60,000 nt of DNA from Apostichopus japonicus (taxonomy: Eukaryota > Echinodermata > Holothuroidea > Aspidochirotida > Stichopodidae). Location: NCBI RefSeq assembly GCF_037975245.1, contig NC_092575.1, positions 203,001-263,000 on the forward strand, written 5' to 3'. Below are positions 13,601 through 28,600 of the stretch, piece by piece; position 1 is the stretch's first letter; each line of letters begins with the position of its first letter. The position numbers and the translations under genes are program-made. The notes beneath the pieces were generated by a model, which was not told where the DNA came from, made no database searches, and saw only the letters and a program-made list of their open reading frames with translations.

Positions 13601-16600
13601 CGCCGTATACACCTCGCAAGAAAACTACGATAACCTTAAATGAAAAAAACAATATTTTGCACTTGAAGATCTGGCTTCCCCCAAAATGCAATGATAAGGT
13701 TTAGACCCAGTACTTTTTAATACATTGAGTTTCCAATTACTAGTCAAAAATATTTTCTGAAGAAAAACTGTACGATATTTTCCACAAATATTGATGCTTA
13801 GATAAGTGCTTCCTCACAATCAACGAGACGCCCAAAATTCGCTCCGCTTACGTAAAACTTCTATATATATAACACGTTGAAAACCCAAGATTTTACACAC
13901 CTAATTCCCATTGACATTGGTCACGGAACATAAGTAGGTCATCGACATTCGAACTTGGCAACTTGCCCAAGTTCATTGCACCGTGGGAACGACTCAATAC
14001 ATTGACACGATGTAACATTTTCCCGCCATCTGGACGCCGAGTGTAACTTTGTGTAACATGCAAATTATTAATGGTACTATGCTGTGCGGTTAAAACTTAT
14101 TGCGACACATACAAATTTTGGGGTTGTAGAAGTAACTTTTGTATCAAATGTAAAGTACTGTATGGTACTATAATTTATAAAAGATGCTTTTCCTCAGGTG
14201 GTAGGGAAAAGGGGTGATTCGGTGAACTCAATCTCTTTGTATAGTACTTGGATACTTAAAATGACCATGTACATGCAGTTTCTATTTCTCTTTAGTAAGC
14301 TCTACTTAGCATTGTTATCCTTTGTGGATCTTTATTGGAATATATACGACATGTATTGTTTGACGCCAGTATTTAACGGTAAGCATTTGTTAAATTTTTG
14401 ACAGCTTCAAAATCCATTTTCAAAAAAGTCTGTTTTCATGAAGGTTTTATAAAATCGACATATAGCTAAGGTAGGAAAATATTAACTTAACCACATTAAC
14501 GAAAGTTGTTCTATTATCCAAATAAAATACATGTTTCTCGTACTGAGATCTGAAAAAAACGGGCGGCCATTTTCTTCTCTTCCAGCGCTAATACTAGTTT
14601 GGAATATGTGGCAACCTTTACAAAATAATTTTTAAGGATAGTTTAGATTTCTTGTAATCCGAATAGAAACAAGGGAATCATGTAAAAGGAGGCCCATTGC
14701 GCGGACAAGAAACATGTTTTGTTTTTAACCGGCCCTTCTTCAAACTCAAAGCTGTTGGGTGGAAGTTTTTTTTTCTTTTCAGTTGTTGGGTGGAATTTTT
14801 TTTTCTTTTCATTCAGTTGGAGCCAACGGTAAATTATATAAAAAAATGACACAAGAAACGCTTAGTAACACTTTATTTTTCTTCTAGGTTTTCAAATTCT
14901 TTCGGCGACTTTAATCCTATTCATTGAGCACAATAGCATTTCCTGCGTAGAAACTCGTACATGGATTATACGAGGTGTCTACGCGGCAATTTGTTTGTCA
15001 ACAAGTTTATTCGCGATTGTAGCCTACTTGTTTATAGGTCTTTACACGATCATGTGCGCGTACACATGTCCAGTTATACGTGAGCGGTACTGTACACGTG
15101 CATATTGAATGTATGACATTGAGTCTCGTAACTATGTGCTTTGAACCATAGATGAAAGTTGTGTTGTATACTTTGCACACGTAATATCAAAAAACGACTG
15201 TTGTAATTCTAAAAGGCCTATTCAACGATTTTGTGCAATTTTGTACGTTGTAAAACTGACCGAAAAACCGTGAATAATTGTGCGAATTTTGTACAAAATT
15301 TTTCGTCCGAATTTTTCAACGATTTTTTAAAAATAGCAAAATCGCATAATTTCGAATAACGTCGAATAAAATCGTACAAAATCGCAGAATATCGTTTCTT
15401 CGAAATTGTACGATCGTTAAGCAATCACAGTACTGTAACTTTGAACATTTTCTACCATGAACATTGCATAATAAGATTCTGCAGAAAATTCAAAGCTAGA
15501 GCTTATTGATCAACTCACCAGTTCTGAAACCTTCTTCCTCTTCTTCTCAATTTCTCTCTGAAAATGTCTTGATTGCTTCTAAGAAACAAATACAGGTCAA
15601 TGAAAATGAATAGGATTTTTGTCCGGAAAGTTAAATAAACATGATTCATTTAAATTTAGAATGATCAAGATTATCAGCAAAATGACAGACACAGCAGGAG
15701 CAATGGACTGCCTCCTCAAGGCTTACAGTGTACATATAGCAGGAGCAATGGAGACAAACTGATATCTCCAACTGCCTCCTCAAGGCTTACATTGTACATA
15801 TAGCAGGAGCAATGGACTGCCTCCTCAAGGCTTACATTGTACATATAGCAGGAGCAATGGAGACAAACTGATATCTCCGACTGCCTCCTCAAGCCTTACA
15901 TTGTACATATAGCAGGAGCAATGGAGACAAACTGATATCTCCGACTGCCTCCTCAAGGCTTACAGTGTACATATAGCAGGAGCAATGGAGACAAACTGAT
16001 ATCTCCGACTGCCTCCTCAAGGCTTACAGTGTACATATAGAAGGAGCAATGGAGACAAACTGATATCTCCGACTGCCTCCTCAAGGCTTACAGTGTACAT
16101 ATAGCAGGAGCAATGGAGACAAACTGATATCTCCGACTGCCTCCTCAAGGCTTACAGTGTACATATAGCAGGAGCAATGGAGACAAACTGATATCTCCGA
16201 CTGCCTCCTCAAGCCTTACATTGTACATATAGCAGGAGCAATGGAGACAAATTGATATCTCCGACTGCCTCCTCAAGCCTTACAGTGTACATATAGCAGG
16301 AGCAATGGAGACAAACTGATATCTCCGACTGCCTCCTCAAGGCTTACAGTGTACATATAGCAGGAGCAATGGAGACAAACTGATATCTCCGACTGCCTCC
16401 TCAAGCCTTACATTGTACATATAGCAGGAGCAATGGAGACAAACTGATATCTCCGACTGCCTCCTCAAGGCTTACATTGTACATATAGCAGGAGCAATGG
16501 AGACAAACTGATATCTCCGACTGCCTCCTCAAGGCTTACAGTGTACATATAGCAGGAGCAATGGAGACAAACTGATATCTCCGACTGCCTCCTCAAGCCT

Positions 16601-19600
16601 TACATTGTACATATAGCAGGAGCAATGGAGACAAACTGATATCTCCGACTGCCTCCTCAAGCCTTACAGTGTACATATAGCAGGAGCAATGGAGACAAAC
16701 TGATATCTCCGACTGCCTCCTCAAGGCTTACAGTGTACATATAGCAGGAGCAATGGAGACAAACTGATATCTCCGACTGCCTCCTCAAGCCTTACATTGT
16801 ACATATAGCAGGAGCAATGGAGACAAACTGATATCTCCGACTGCCTCCTCAGGCTTACATTGTACATATAGCAGGAGCAATGGACTGCCTCCTCAAGGCT
16901 TACAGTGTACCTGTACATATAGCTATTTAGTTTTACAGCTGATTAGCATAAACCTACAGTCAAATGTTACGTAAAACAACAGCCACACACATAGATATTA
17001 ACACTCAAATTATTTACATCAGCAGCTATGTACAAAACCATTGACAAATAAGCAGGGCACTGTTCACACAGTTAGGGAGGATATTCAGTAAATATATCTG
17101 CCATATTTAAGTACGGTATGTATGTTACTTACAGCTATCATATCCTTCTTTAGGGATGTGTTCAGTTCTGCCAGCTTCCTTTTCAGCTCATCTACTTTCT
17201 TCGTCTCTAATGTTGGACATTGTTTGCTAGAACCTATAAAAGGACCATACTACACCTGTAACAGTATCTGTACATTTCTTTTTTATGTGACCAAAAGCAG
17301 GTACGTTTTCTTAGTACAGAGTACACACGGGTCAAGCTATGACTCAGAAAATACACACACTGCATACTTCAATGGGATTTACAACATGCTTTATAGCAAC
17401 CCTTATGTATACAAACAGTTACGGTAAGTGTAAGTTGCGCAAATGTTGACTCTAAAGTGGACTGACTAATGAAATCAGTCAAGATTACTACAGTTTCAAG
17501 GAAAGATAACACTGGATATTGAGATCAGTACTCTGTCCTTATTCCTCATTAAACTAATATAATCATTGCTTGTATTTAATAATACATTCCAGGTTTCTCA
17601 ATCAAGTCTTTCTTCAAACTTCAAATGAAAACTGAAATACAAATGAGGGCAACATCATCTTAATTTAATAGATCAAATAAAACTACAGAAGTTAGATCTC
17701 AGAAGCTAAACTTAGATTTAATAGCAATTACAGAATGAAATAAAAAATATCTTGACCCATTGGGACAATAAAGACAAACGTCAATCAGAGAAAACATACT
17801 TTCAGAATGGTCACTTGGTATGAGTGATAACTCTGATAATGGTAAGTACCACTGGCAGTCAAACTGTCCCTTGTCTCTAGAGAAGACTCCACTGTGGATG
17901 AAACAAGAACAACAACTCAATAAGCTCCTCCTTTTCCAAGAAATAAATCTTCAAAAAGAAATACAACAGTGGAATGTTTTAAGGAGATATTTATTTCCTT
18001 AAACTAGTGAAATCTAATATCTTGGGTACACACCCATATATTATCAGTCATTTGATGCAGTATTCTAAACTACATTACAGTATATAAAGACAGCAAACTA
18101 CAAACTCACTTGCTAGATCTAAAACTGAAACTGTGCAGAAAGTTTTTAATAAAGCTGTTCAGATGTACTGCTGTTTCAATTAATTGTTCAACATTAATTG
18201 TCATCGCATATGATTGGGTCTATTAAAGATCTATTACCCAGATGCTCTTTTGTTGGCACAAATAAGCAGATCCGACCAAAGGAAGAGATATCGAAGCTTT
18301 CTTTGTCCTTCTGTCCACTCTACCACGTAGCCATGCTTCTGGCAGGAACGTTTCTGGATGGAACAAAAAATATTAAAATTCAAGAAGGAAGCCTAAACAC
18401 ATATATATGAAAATGGCATATGTCAACCTTCCTAGAAGATCTACAGTAATATATGATTCCTTAAGAAGAGGGACACCAAGCACATACCCCTAGAAGCAGA
18501 ACACCCAACATGACCCTAGAAACAGAACAACCAACATGACCCTAGAAGCAGAACACCCAATATGCCCCTAGAAGCAGAACACCCAACATGACCCTAGAAG
18601 CAGAACACCCAACATGACCCTAGAAGCAGAACACCCAACATGACCCTAGAAGCAGAACACCCAACATGCCCCTAAAAGCAGAACACCCAACATGACCCTA
18701 GAAGTATAACACCCAACATGACCCTAGAAGCAGAACACCCAACATGCGCCTAGAAGCGTAACACCCAACTTGCCCCTAGAAGCAGAACACCCAACATGAC
18801 CCTAGAGCAGAACACCCAACATGCGCCTAGAAGCAGAACACCCAACATGACCCTAGAAGCATAACACCCAACATGACCCTAGAAGCAGAACACCCAACAT
18901 GCCCCTAGAAGCAGAACACCCAACATGCCCCTAGAAGCAGAACACCCAACATGCCCCTAGAAACAGAACACCCAACATGCCCCTAGAAGCAAAACAACCA
19001 ACATGACCCTAGAAGCAGAACACCCAACATGCGCCTAGAAGCAGAACACCCAACATGCGCCTAGAAGCATAACACCCAACATGCCCCTAGAAGCAGAACA
19101 CCCAACATGCCCCTAGAAGCAGAACACCCAACATGCCCCTAGAAGCAGAACACCCAACATGCCCCTAGAAACAGAACACCCAACATGCCCCTAGAAGCAA
19201 AACAACCAACATGACCCTAGAAGCAGAACACCCAACATGCGCCTAGAAACAGAACACCCAACATGACCCTAGAAGCATAACACCCAACATGCCCCTAGAA
19301 GCATAACACCCAACATGCCCCTAGAAGTATAACACCCAACATGCCCCTAGAAGCAGAACACCCAACGTAACCCTAGAAGCAATAACACCCAACATGCCCC
19401 TAGAAGCATAACACCCAACATTTCCTAGTTCTTAGCAGAACACCCAACATGCCCCTAGAAGCATAACACCCAACATGTCCCTAGAAGCAGAAGCTAGAAG
19501 CCAGAATGAAGGTCAAATAGCACTTTAGGTCATGCATTAATATATAGAGCATCAAAATTATAATCAGCTATCGTTAGTATTTATCGTTTGCACAACTCAC

Positions 19601-22600
19601 AAGCAGTAACCCCCTTTTAGCCAGCTATACTAACAACTAAGCCTAGCCAAAATTAGTGAGTGCTTCCTACTTGAAATATTACGTAAACCGACAGGCAACA
19701 AAATTGTGATACGCAAACTTGATTCTCAAAATTACAATCTTTATATCAGTCATTGATGTTTTAACAAACTGCATCCAGGATACTCTTTGCAGCTTGTTAG
19801 AGGAATTATAAAACATACTGGTTTATATATTTACGAGTGACCCGCTTACCTGTTTCCCCACAACCTTAGCACCGCATTCTACCATGTCTAGTATGCCCTG
19901 GTAATCTTTTAACACTGTGCACCCTCAGTGACCGGTCATAACCGGTCTGTGACCTTCCTTCTCATTTTACCATCCAAAGTGTCTACACATGTTTTTCGTT
20001 TGGGAACAATTTTCTTGCGGAGACAGGTAAGCGGGGAAGGAAGTAAATTCACAAATTTTGGAATGATTTAGTAGGGTTTCCACGTGTTATAACTTATATT
20101 CTCAGTGGAGCCTCAGAAGCACTGTGTAATTTAGTGTGATAGGCTACTACTGTACAGTAGATATATGCATAGTTTTATCAATTGTTTTCAACGTCACATA
20201 CTGTCAGTTACTTCCTACACTGTGTTTGACCCCAGTGCATTGTTTGTAGGTCTGAATATGCCATGTTTACAACTTTGATTAAAAGCAAACGTTTCATTAA
20301 TTCTTGCCAAGAATATTTGCAAAGGCAAAACAGGTGTCAATGGGCAAGTTCAATTTTAATTATGTTGTGTTCATTTGTATAATGCAGCAACCAGACTGGT
20401 GAAATTAACTTTAATGTGTGACAAAGAATGCAATGTACCTAACATTAAATGGCCTTACTGATTTGTGTACAGATCGTTATTGGTTAATATTTTCTTGTTA
20501 CTTTGACCAGCTGATCGGCATATTGACAAAGTTCTAGCTATTAATCGGAATCAAATCTGAGGCTAAGAAATAGATTTATTAGAACAGATTATTAAATCAT
20601 TGCAAGTAATAAGAAGCGGCTTTGTTGTGAACAAAAATGTTCAATATCAGTTTCCGTTATGGGCAATGAGACTAAATGTATCGTTACTGATAGGCCACCG
20701 ATATTGCAAATATCGGCCGATAATGATATCGCAAACGATTATCGGCTGAACACTAACACCCAACATGCCCCTGGGAGCATAACACTTACTAACATGACAG
20801 AGAAGCATAACAAAATTGATTAAGGATGGCTGGAAGAGTAAACTTTAGTCAAGGCCAATGACTGTTGATTATTCTTGTAATCAAAGTCCTAAATGAGATC
20901 ATCATTACAATTAAACTAAAACCAATAAAATGAACCATCATATAAAGAATATAAGACACGTTTAACAAGAGAATTAATCAATCGTTACCTTCACATTTGT
21001 GCTGGATCTTTCTTGTATGGCCTCAGTTACTTCAGTGATAAACTTGTGGGTCTTCTCAAGAACATAAATCAAAATTCTGTGGTCTTCATGGCTCTCTGGA
21101 GTGTGTTGTAGAAGGTCCTACAATAAGGAGTGAATTAATGTACTGTGAGACTGTTTGGTAATGGTCTAGAATATTTACACTTTCAAATGAAGAGAACACC
21201 TTGAAGTACATTAACAGTAAACAGACGGTTACATCTCTCACACTAGTCGCTATTACATCTCTCACACTAGTCGCAATTACATCTCTCACACTAGTAGCAA
21301 TTACTGTTACATCTCTCTCACTAGTCGCAATCACTGTTACATCTCTCACACGAGTCGCAATCACTGTTGCATCTCTCACACTAGTCGCAATCACTGTTCC
21401 ATCTCTCACACGAGTCACAATCACTGTTACATCTCTCACACGAGTCGCAATCACTGTTACATCTCTCACACTAGTCGCAATCACTGTTACATCTCTCACA
21501 CTAGTCACAATCACTGTTATAAAGTATGTAACTTAAGTGGGCACAATTTAATAAGGATAGTAAATATAACTAATTCCATTTCTTTAGCAATGTTGGATTT
21601 GCATTTTTATGGGAATAAAACTTCTAAAGAGGAAACATCATAATTAAAATATCAAATGGAGAAAAGTGAAATACTCTGAAACCCTGAAAGATATTTGAGG
21701 AAATTATAGTATAATATTAATGAGGTTTACTTTGAATTGGCTCAGGATATATATTGCAGTTACTCAAGGTTTATAATGACACTATACTAGGAAACTTGGT
21801 GTTCCTGAGATTGGCCACAGGGATTGTCATCATTCAAGGACTCCCATTCTTCAACACACTGCATTGTCTTACAACATGAATGAAGATATTTAAAGATTCT
21901 AGCCTGATTCTATTAGAGATCATATCATCACAGATAAGCTGGACAATGAGATGTTAGGTTATTGTGTGTAATACAATACTACAAATTAGTCTACAATGTT
22001 GCATTATCTCCTATCAACCCTATTATTTCATGAAGGTTTGGGTCAGGTTACTCTAATCATTATGGGCTTAGGTTCATCAACAATATACACTCTTTGAAAC
22101 CAAAACTGCTTTAGCAAGCAGAAAATCAATACTCAAAAGAATTTACTGAAAGAAGCAGACTGTATTTTTAGGGAAATGAAAGGTAGCTCATTAATCAATT
22201 TCAAGTGATTAACAAATTAAACTGAACAAGTTAAATCCATAGGGGCTTTTCAGAGGTTTTGTTTCACACATATAGGTTGGTTCATTAAGAAAGTGAAAGT
22301 ACCGACACAAGTAACAAATCCATCTACTGCTCTCACGTAAACAGTTTCAGTTTTAAATTGAAAGTCACGAGAGCATACTAGTACCGGGAAAGGACAACTT
22401 CAAAAACAGAAAACATACTGTACGTTATGTAGCCATGTGTGTTTCCAATTACCAGTTAAAAGCAGAACACATACGTTATGTAGCCACTTGTGTGTTTCCG
22501 ATTATCTGTTAAAATCAGAACACATAGGTTACGTAGCCACGTGTGTTTCCAATTATCGGTTAGAAACAGAACACATACGCTATGTACAGGCCATGTGTTC

Positions 22601-25600
22601 CTGATTACCACTTAAAAAACAGAACACATACGTTATGTTGCCATGTGTGTTTCCGATTATCGGTTAAAAACAGAACACATACTTTATGTAAATATGTGTG
22701 TTTCCAATTACCAGTTTATTTTTATCTCTGTTACATGAAATTGAAAATGCAAACTTTTCTGATTTGCCAATCACCCAAAACTTCCTGGTTTAGGCATGAA
22801 CTTGTCTCCAAATATTCATTTACCATCTATCACCTATTAAAATGGATAGTCCAGAAAATTGTTTTGTTTTGACAATTATTAGAGGAAACGTTGTCTATGC
22901 ACTCAGGTGAAATTTGCATTCAAGTTTTACATGCTGTTTGGATGAGACTGTGGTTATGTTAAGTGATAACTTGCTCCACTAAAGTACACTTTGACCTAAG
23001 CCTTGCTTTTGATCAATTGATCAACAATAAGAAACTGTTTTAGATTTGATCTAAAAATTCATCTATCCCTTTGGAAAGCAACAAACTTCATATTGGGTAT
23101 TTGTACAAACAATCTGTCACATACTGTACATGTCACATACTGTATATGTCATGTGTACGAACACTGGGCTGCATGAGTCCAGGGCATATTTTGAGCAAAA
23201 TTAATTCATTAGCACGTTTTGCTAACCAACTGCCATTTTGATTAGCACTGCATAAAAATCGATTAGCATTGAGAAATTTGTGAATCTAGTAATCTTCATT
23301 TCTCATTTATGTATAAATGTATGTACTGTAGCCTAGATACGCCTGATGCTATCATTCCACAAAGTATGCATCAAAAGGAGGACATATAAATAAATTCCTT
23401 GTGTGAAAATGCAGGTTGTATCCGTTTCTCATTTCGCTCAACTAACCTACTCGCGCCAGGAGTCAAGTCATATTCCAGCCCCGACCAATTGTTCTCCGAA
23501 ATCCATTTCTTAGACGTTTCCTCCTTTAAACCTTTAACTGCCATGACGAAGTATTCGGAAGTAAATTACAAAACGGAATCTGTGGAAACTGCGCGATCAC
23601 AAATCCTGAACTCCTGATTCTGTAACAATGTACTTTCTGTTCAACCGATGGCGATAAATCCGATAATCCGATTACATTCTGGCCGCTAGTGAAACTACAG
23701 TACTACACAGTGCAATATTATTATTGTAATGTTAGCCTATAGCCAGCACCAGTAGCTCACAACGTGGTATTGCAATTAGGGTTGGGCGATATTTGCTTAT
23801 TAACGTCACGATAAATAGTTCAAAAATTATCTCGATAATTCGATAATTACGATAATTTTTCCTTGTTGTTTTTAGTGTGTTCGCGAACACACTAAAAGCA
23901 ACTGCCGATTTCCCACCGGTGGTTTCGCGCAGCGAACATGCACACCAACCCCTGTTGCGTGCAAGCATAGTGTCGTGGGGTCCAGGGGCCCGCCTTAGCA
24001 CCCGGTGGTGTCAAGGGGTGGAACCCCTTCTGTGGGGTTCCAGGGGGCGAAGGCCCCCGGAAAATTTTAGTATTTTTGCGTGTCTGGCGATAAAAAATTC
24101 GCAGTTGAGGATTCAAAATACTGACAACTTTTGGAATTTAAATTGTCACGAAACTGATGAAAATTTTAAAATGACAAGTTAGAGTAGCTATATTATGTGA
24201 TAAAATGAAAAGAGATTTAATCTGTCTTACAATCTTTAAAAAGTTAAACTTACAAAACTGTCGATATTACGAAACAAATTACGTTCGGCAAAGCCCCGTT
24301 TCTAGACTGCCTAACAATGAACAGCGTGCACTATACGTACATCAGTTTACAACTGCAGTGTTTATCCCTACTAAAATATCACGGTAGGCTACATGTGATG
24401 CGAATTGTCACAGGTACCTTGCCAAACAACCCCCTGTCTAACACCTGTTTGTTAACATTTTTGGCACTTTTCCAAAAAAAAACCTTTCATGGAGTTAACT
24501 ATTTTGGCTCCATTCTAGAATTAATTGGGTCAGTCAGTAAAGGATCGGTAAAGTTATGCGAAATATTATCTTAGACGTTCAAGAAGAGTAGGTAAATATC
24601 CCCGTAACATTAAGGTAAGTAAAACACACCTCAAGTCAACCGACTCCTCCGCATGAACAAAACAATCTATTCCCCATGATACACGAGGCACAGTCTATAC
24701 CATACAGTCATAGCACAATATCAAGGCCCCAATAGCTACAGTATGGCCATCTTTATGAAAGTAAGAATCTTGTAATCCCATGTTTTAGGCCACTTGGCAT
24801 GATTAACTAAATGCTAAATATTGTTTCCATGTCCTTGTAGAAAATGTCAACTTTGCAAAATACAATTAGTTGTGTTTTTGTTGTTACGTGAGATCCGTAA
24901 CCGACGAAGTGGTTAGGCTATTTACTATTCACTTAACTATGGTAGGATATTAAAGGTTTTTTTTTTTTTTGGAAATTCTAGAAAATAAATCTTTTCCCCC
25001 GCTTAACACTAGATGTTGTCTTATGGTTTATTCAGAAATGGGTGTACTAGAGCCTTGTTTACATGATATTAGTTGCATTTAGCACGATATGCCAGTTTCG
25101 CGTGAATTTTTCGAAAGTATTTTGCTTGACCTTTCGTAAAATTTGAAAGGTGTACCAACTTACTGTTCGTACACAATTGGTAATTTCTCTACTGATTTTC
25201 AGAGTTTTTTCTCTATACAGTCAATGTTGTAAAGGACGGGTTTTTCACGAAGTTCAAAAGTCAGTAAATGAAGTTGATAAACTTTATTTCTTTTCAACTT
25301 TCTTAACCATGGAATGCTAGAATAACATTTACACTTAAAACGGAAAAAGGATAATCGCATTTTTCCACATTTATTTCAAATTTCTTTCACAAGAAATTAT
25401 CGTCATTTGTTCAATCCTCAAAGAATATCGTTTTGAAAAAAATTATCGCGATCATAATAATTTTCGATATATCGCCCAACCCTAATTGCAATGTTCACCA
25501 AATTGATTACTGTGTGCACTGCGCGCGGCTGCCAAGCATGCGATTGGTGTACGTGACAACAACAAACGTTGAGTTACGTCATAACCCAAAGAGGTATAAA

Positions 25601-28600
25601 CTACTGGAAGAAGCATCTGCCCTAGCTCCGCACCGATACTTGAACAGCGCCCACATCCCACAACATATATCATTAGCAATATCAGTTACGCGATGGTCCG
25701 TATCATAGTCAGTGGTATAGTACGGATGTATCAATGACCATGCTTCTAGTAATTTATACTGCCCGCACATACCTAGCGCCCGTTCGCGGACTACGACTGT
25801 CATAGATATGGTACATAATACGGCGCTGTGTAAAACATGCATTAGCAACTTGATTGCGATTTCCAGTTAGGCTATATTGGTGATGGAATAACGTAGCGAT
25901 TCTTGATTCGCAGAACTTGCGAATCAACTAGGGAAATGATTCGCAAACAGGCTATTTCGACTCGCAAACTGCGATGCGAACCCAGTTAAAATATGCCCTG
26001 CATGAGTCACATAGAATAACAAGGTACATGTACAAACAATCTGTCACATACTGTACATGTCACATACTCTATATGTCATGTGTACAAACACTGGGCTACA
26101 ATGAATCACATAGAATGACAAGGTACATTTACAAACAATCTGTCACATACTGTACATGTCACATACTACAAACACTGGACTACATGAGTCACATAGAATG
26201 ACAAGGTACATGTACAAACAATCTGTCACATATTGTTCATGTCACATACTCTATATGTCATGTGTACAAACACTGGGCTACATGAGTCACATAGAATGAC
26301 AAGGTACATGTACAAACAATCTGTCACATACTGTACATGTCACATACTCTATATGTCATGTGTACAAACACTGGGCTACATGAGTCACATAGAATGACAA
26401 GGTACATGTACAAACAATCTGTCACATACTGTACATGTCACATACTCTATATGTCATGTGTACAAACACTGGGCTACATGAGTCACATAGAATGACAAGG
26501 TACATGTACAAACAATCTGTCACATACTGTACATGTCACATACTCTATATGTCATGTGTACAAACACTGGGCTACATGAGTCACATAGAATGACAAGGTA
26601 CATGTACAAACAATCTGTCACATACTGTTCATGTCACAAACTACAAACACTGGGCTACATGAGTCACATAGAATGACAAGGTACATGTACAAACAATCTG
26701 TCACATACTGTACATGTCACATACTCTATATGTCATGTGTACAAACACTGGGCTACATGAGTCACATAGAATGACAAGGTACATGTACAATCTGTCACAT
26801 ACTGTACATGTCACATACTCTATATGTCATGTGTACAAACACTGGACTACATGAGTCACATAGAATGACAAGGTACATGTACAAACAATCTGTCACATAC
26901 TGTACATGTCACATACTCTATATGTCATGTGTACAAACACTGGGCTACATGAGTCACATAGAATGACAAGGTACATGTACAAACAATCTGTCACATACTG
27001 TACATGTCACATACTACAAACACTGGGCTACATGAGTCACATAGAATGACAAGGTACATGTACAAACAATCTGTCACATACTGTACATGTCACATACTCT
27101 ATATGTCATGTGTACAAACACTGGACTACATGAGTCACATAGAATGACAAGGTACATGTACAAACAATCTGTCACATACTGTACATGTCACATACTCTAT
27201 ATGTCATGTGTACAAACACTGGACTACATGAGTCACATAGAATGACAAGGTACATGTACAAACAATCTGTCACATACTGTACATGTCACATACTCTATAT
27301 GTCATGTGTACAAACACTGGGCTACATGAGTCACATAGAATGACAAGGTACATGTACAAACAATCTGTCACATACTGTACATGTCACATACTCTATATGT
27401 CATGTGTACAAACACTGGGCTACATGAGTCACATAGAATGACAAGGTACATGTACAAACAATCTGTCACATACTGTACATGTCACATACTCTATATGTCA
27501 TGTGTACAAACACTGGGCTACATGAGTCACATAGAATGACAAGGTACATGTACAAACAATCTGTCACATACTGTTCATGTCACAAACTACAAACACTGGG
27601 CTACATGATCAAGTCACATAGAATGACAAGGTACATGTACAAACAATCTGTCACATACTGTACATGTCACATACTCTATATGTCATGTGTACAAACACTG
27701 GGCTACATGAGTCACATAGAATGACAAGGTACATGTACAATCTGTCACATACTGTACATGTCACATACTCTATATGTCATGTGTACAAACACTGGACTAC
27801 ATGAGTCACATAGAATGACAAGGTACATGTACAAACAATCTGTCACATACTGTACATGTCACATACTCTATATGTCATGTGTACAAACACTGGGCTACAT
27901 GAGTCACATAGAATGACAAGGTACATGTACAAACAATCTGTCACATACTGTACATGTCACATACTACAAACACTGGGCTACATGAGTCACATAGAATGAC
28001 AAGGTACATGTACAAACAATCTGTCACATACTGTACATGTCACATACTCTATATGTCATGTGTACAAACACTGGACTACATGAGTCACATAGAATGACAA
28101 GGTACATGTACAAACAATCTGTCACATACTGTACATGTCACATACTCTATATGTCATGTGTACAAACACTGGACTACATGAGTCACATAGAATGACAAGG
28201 TACATGTACAAACAATCTGTCACATACTGTACATGTCACATACTCTATATGTCATGTGTACAAACACTGGGCTACATGAGTCACATAGAATGACAAGGTA
28301 CATGTACAATCTGTCACATACTGTACATGTCACATACTCTATATGTCATGTGTACAAACACTGGACTACATGAGTCACATAGAATGACAAGGTACATGTA
28401 CAAACAATCTGTCACATACTGTACATGTCACATACTCTATATGTCATGTGTACAAACACTGGGCTTCATGAGTCACATAGAATGACAAGGTACATGTACA
28501 AACAATCTGTCACATACTGTACATGTCACATACTCTATATGTCATGTGTACAAACCATATCAATTCCTTAGCGCTCTTCCTTGTGCAGCGGCGGAAAGTC

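Larger units (their letters stand above)
10761..15437. mobile_element. 4.7-kb foldback element with long diverged inverted repeats
   Basis: The ends tacagtactgtgatcgctta (left) and the reverse complement of taagcaatcacagtactgta (right) match over about 30 bp with two differences. Inverted similarity continues inward: the segment with tatattccaataaagatc at 11465-11482 pairs with gatctttattggaatata at 14326-14343, and flanks of both also match. The tips include AGTACT, which may be a target duplication or part of the repeat. No transposase recognised. The element nearly fills the 5-kb intron between exons i and j. Confidence 0.8.
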
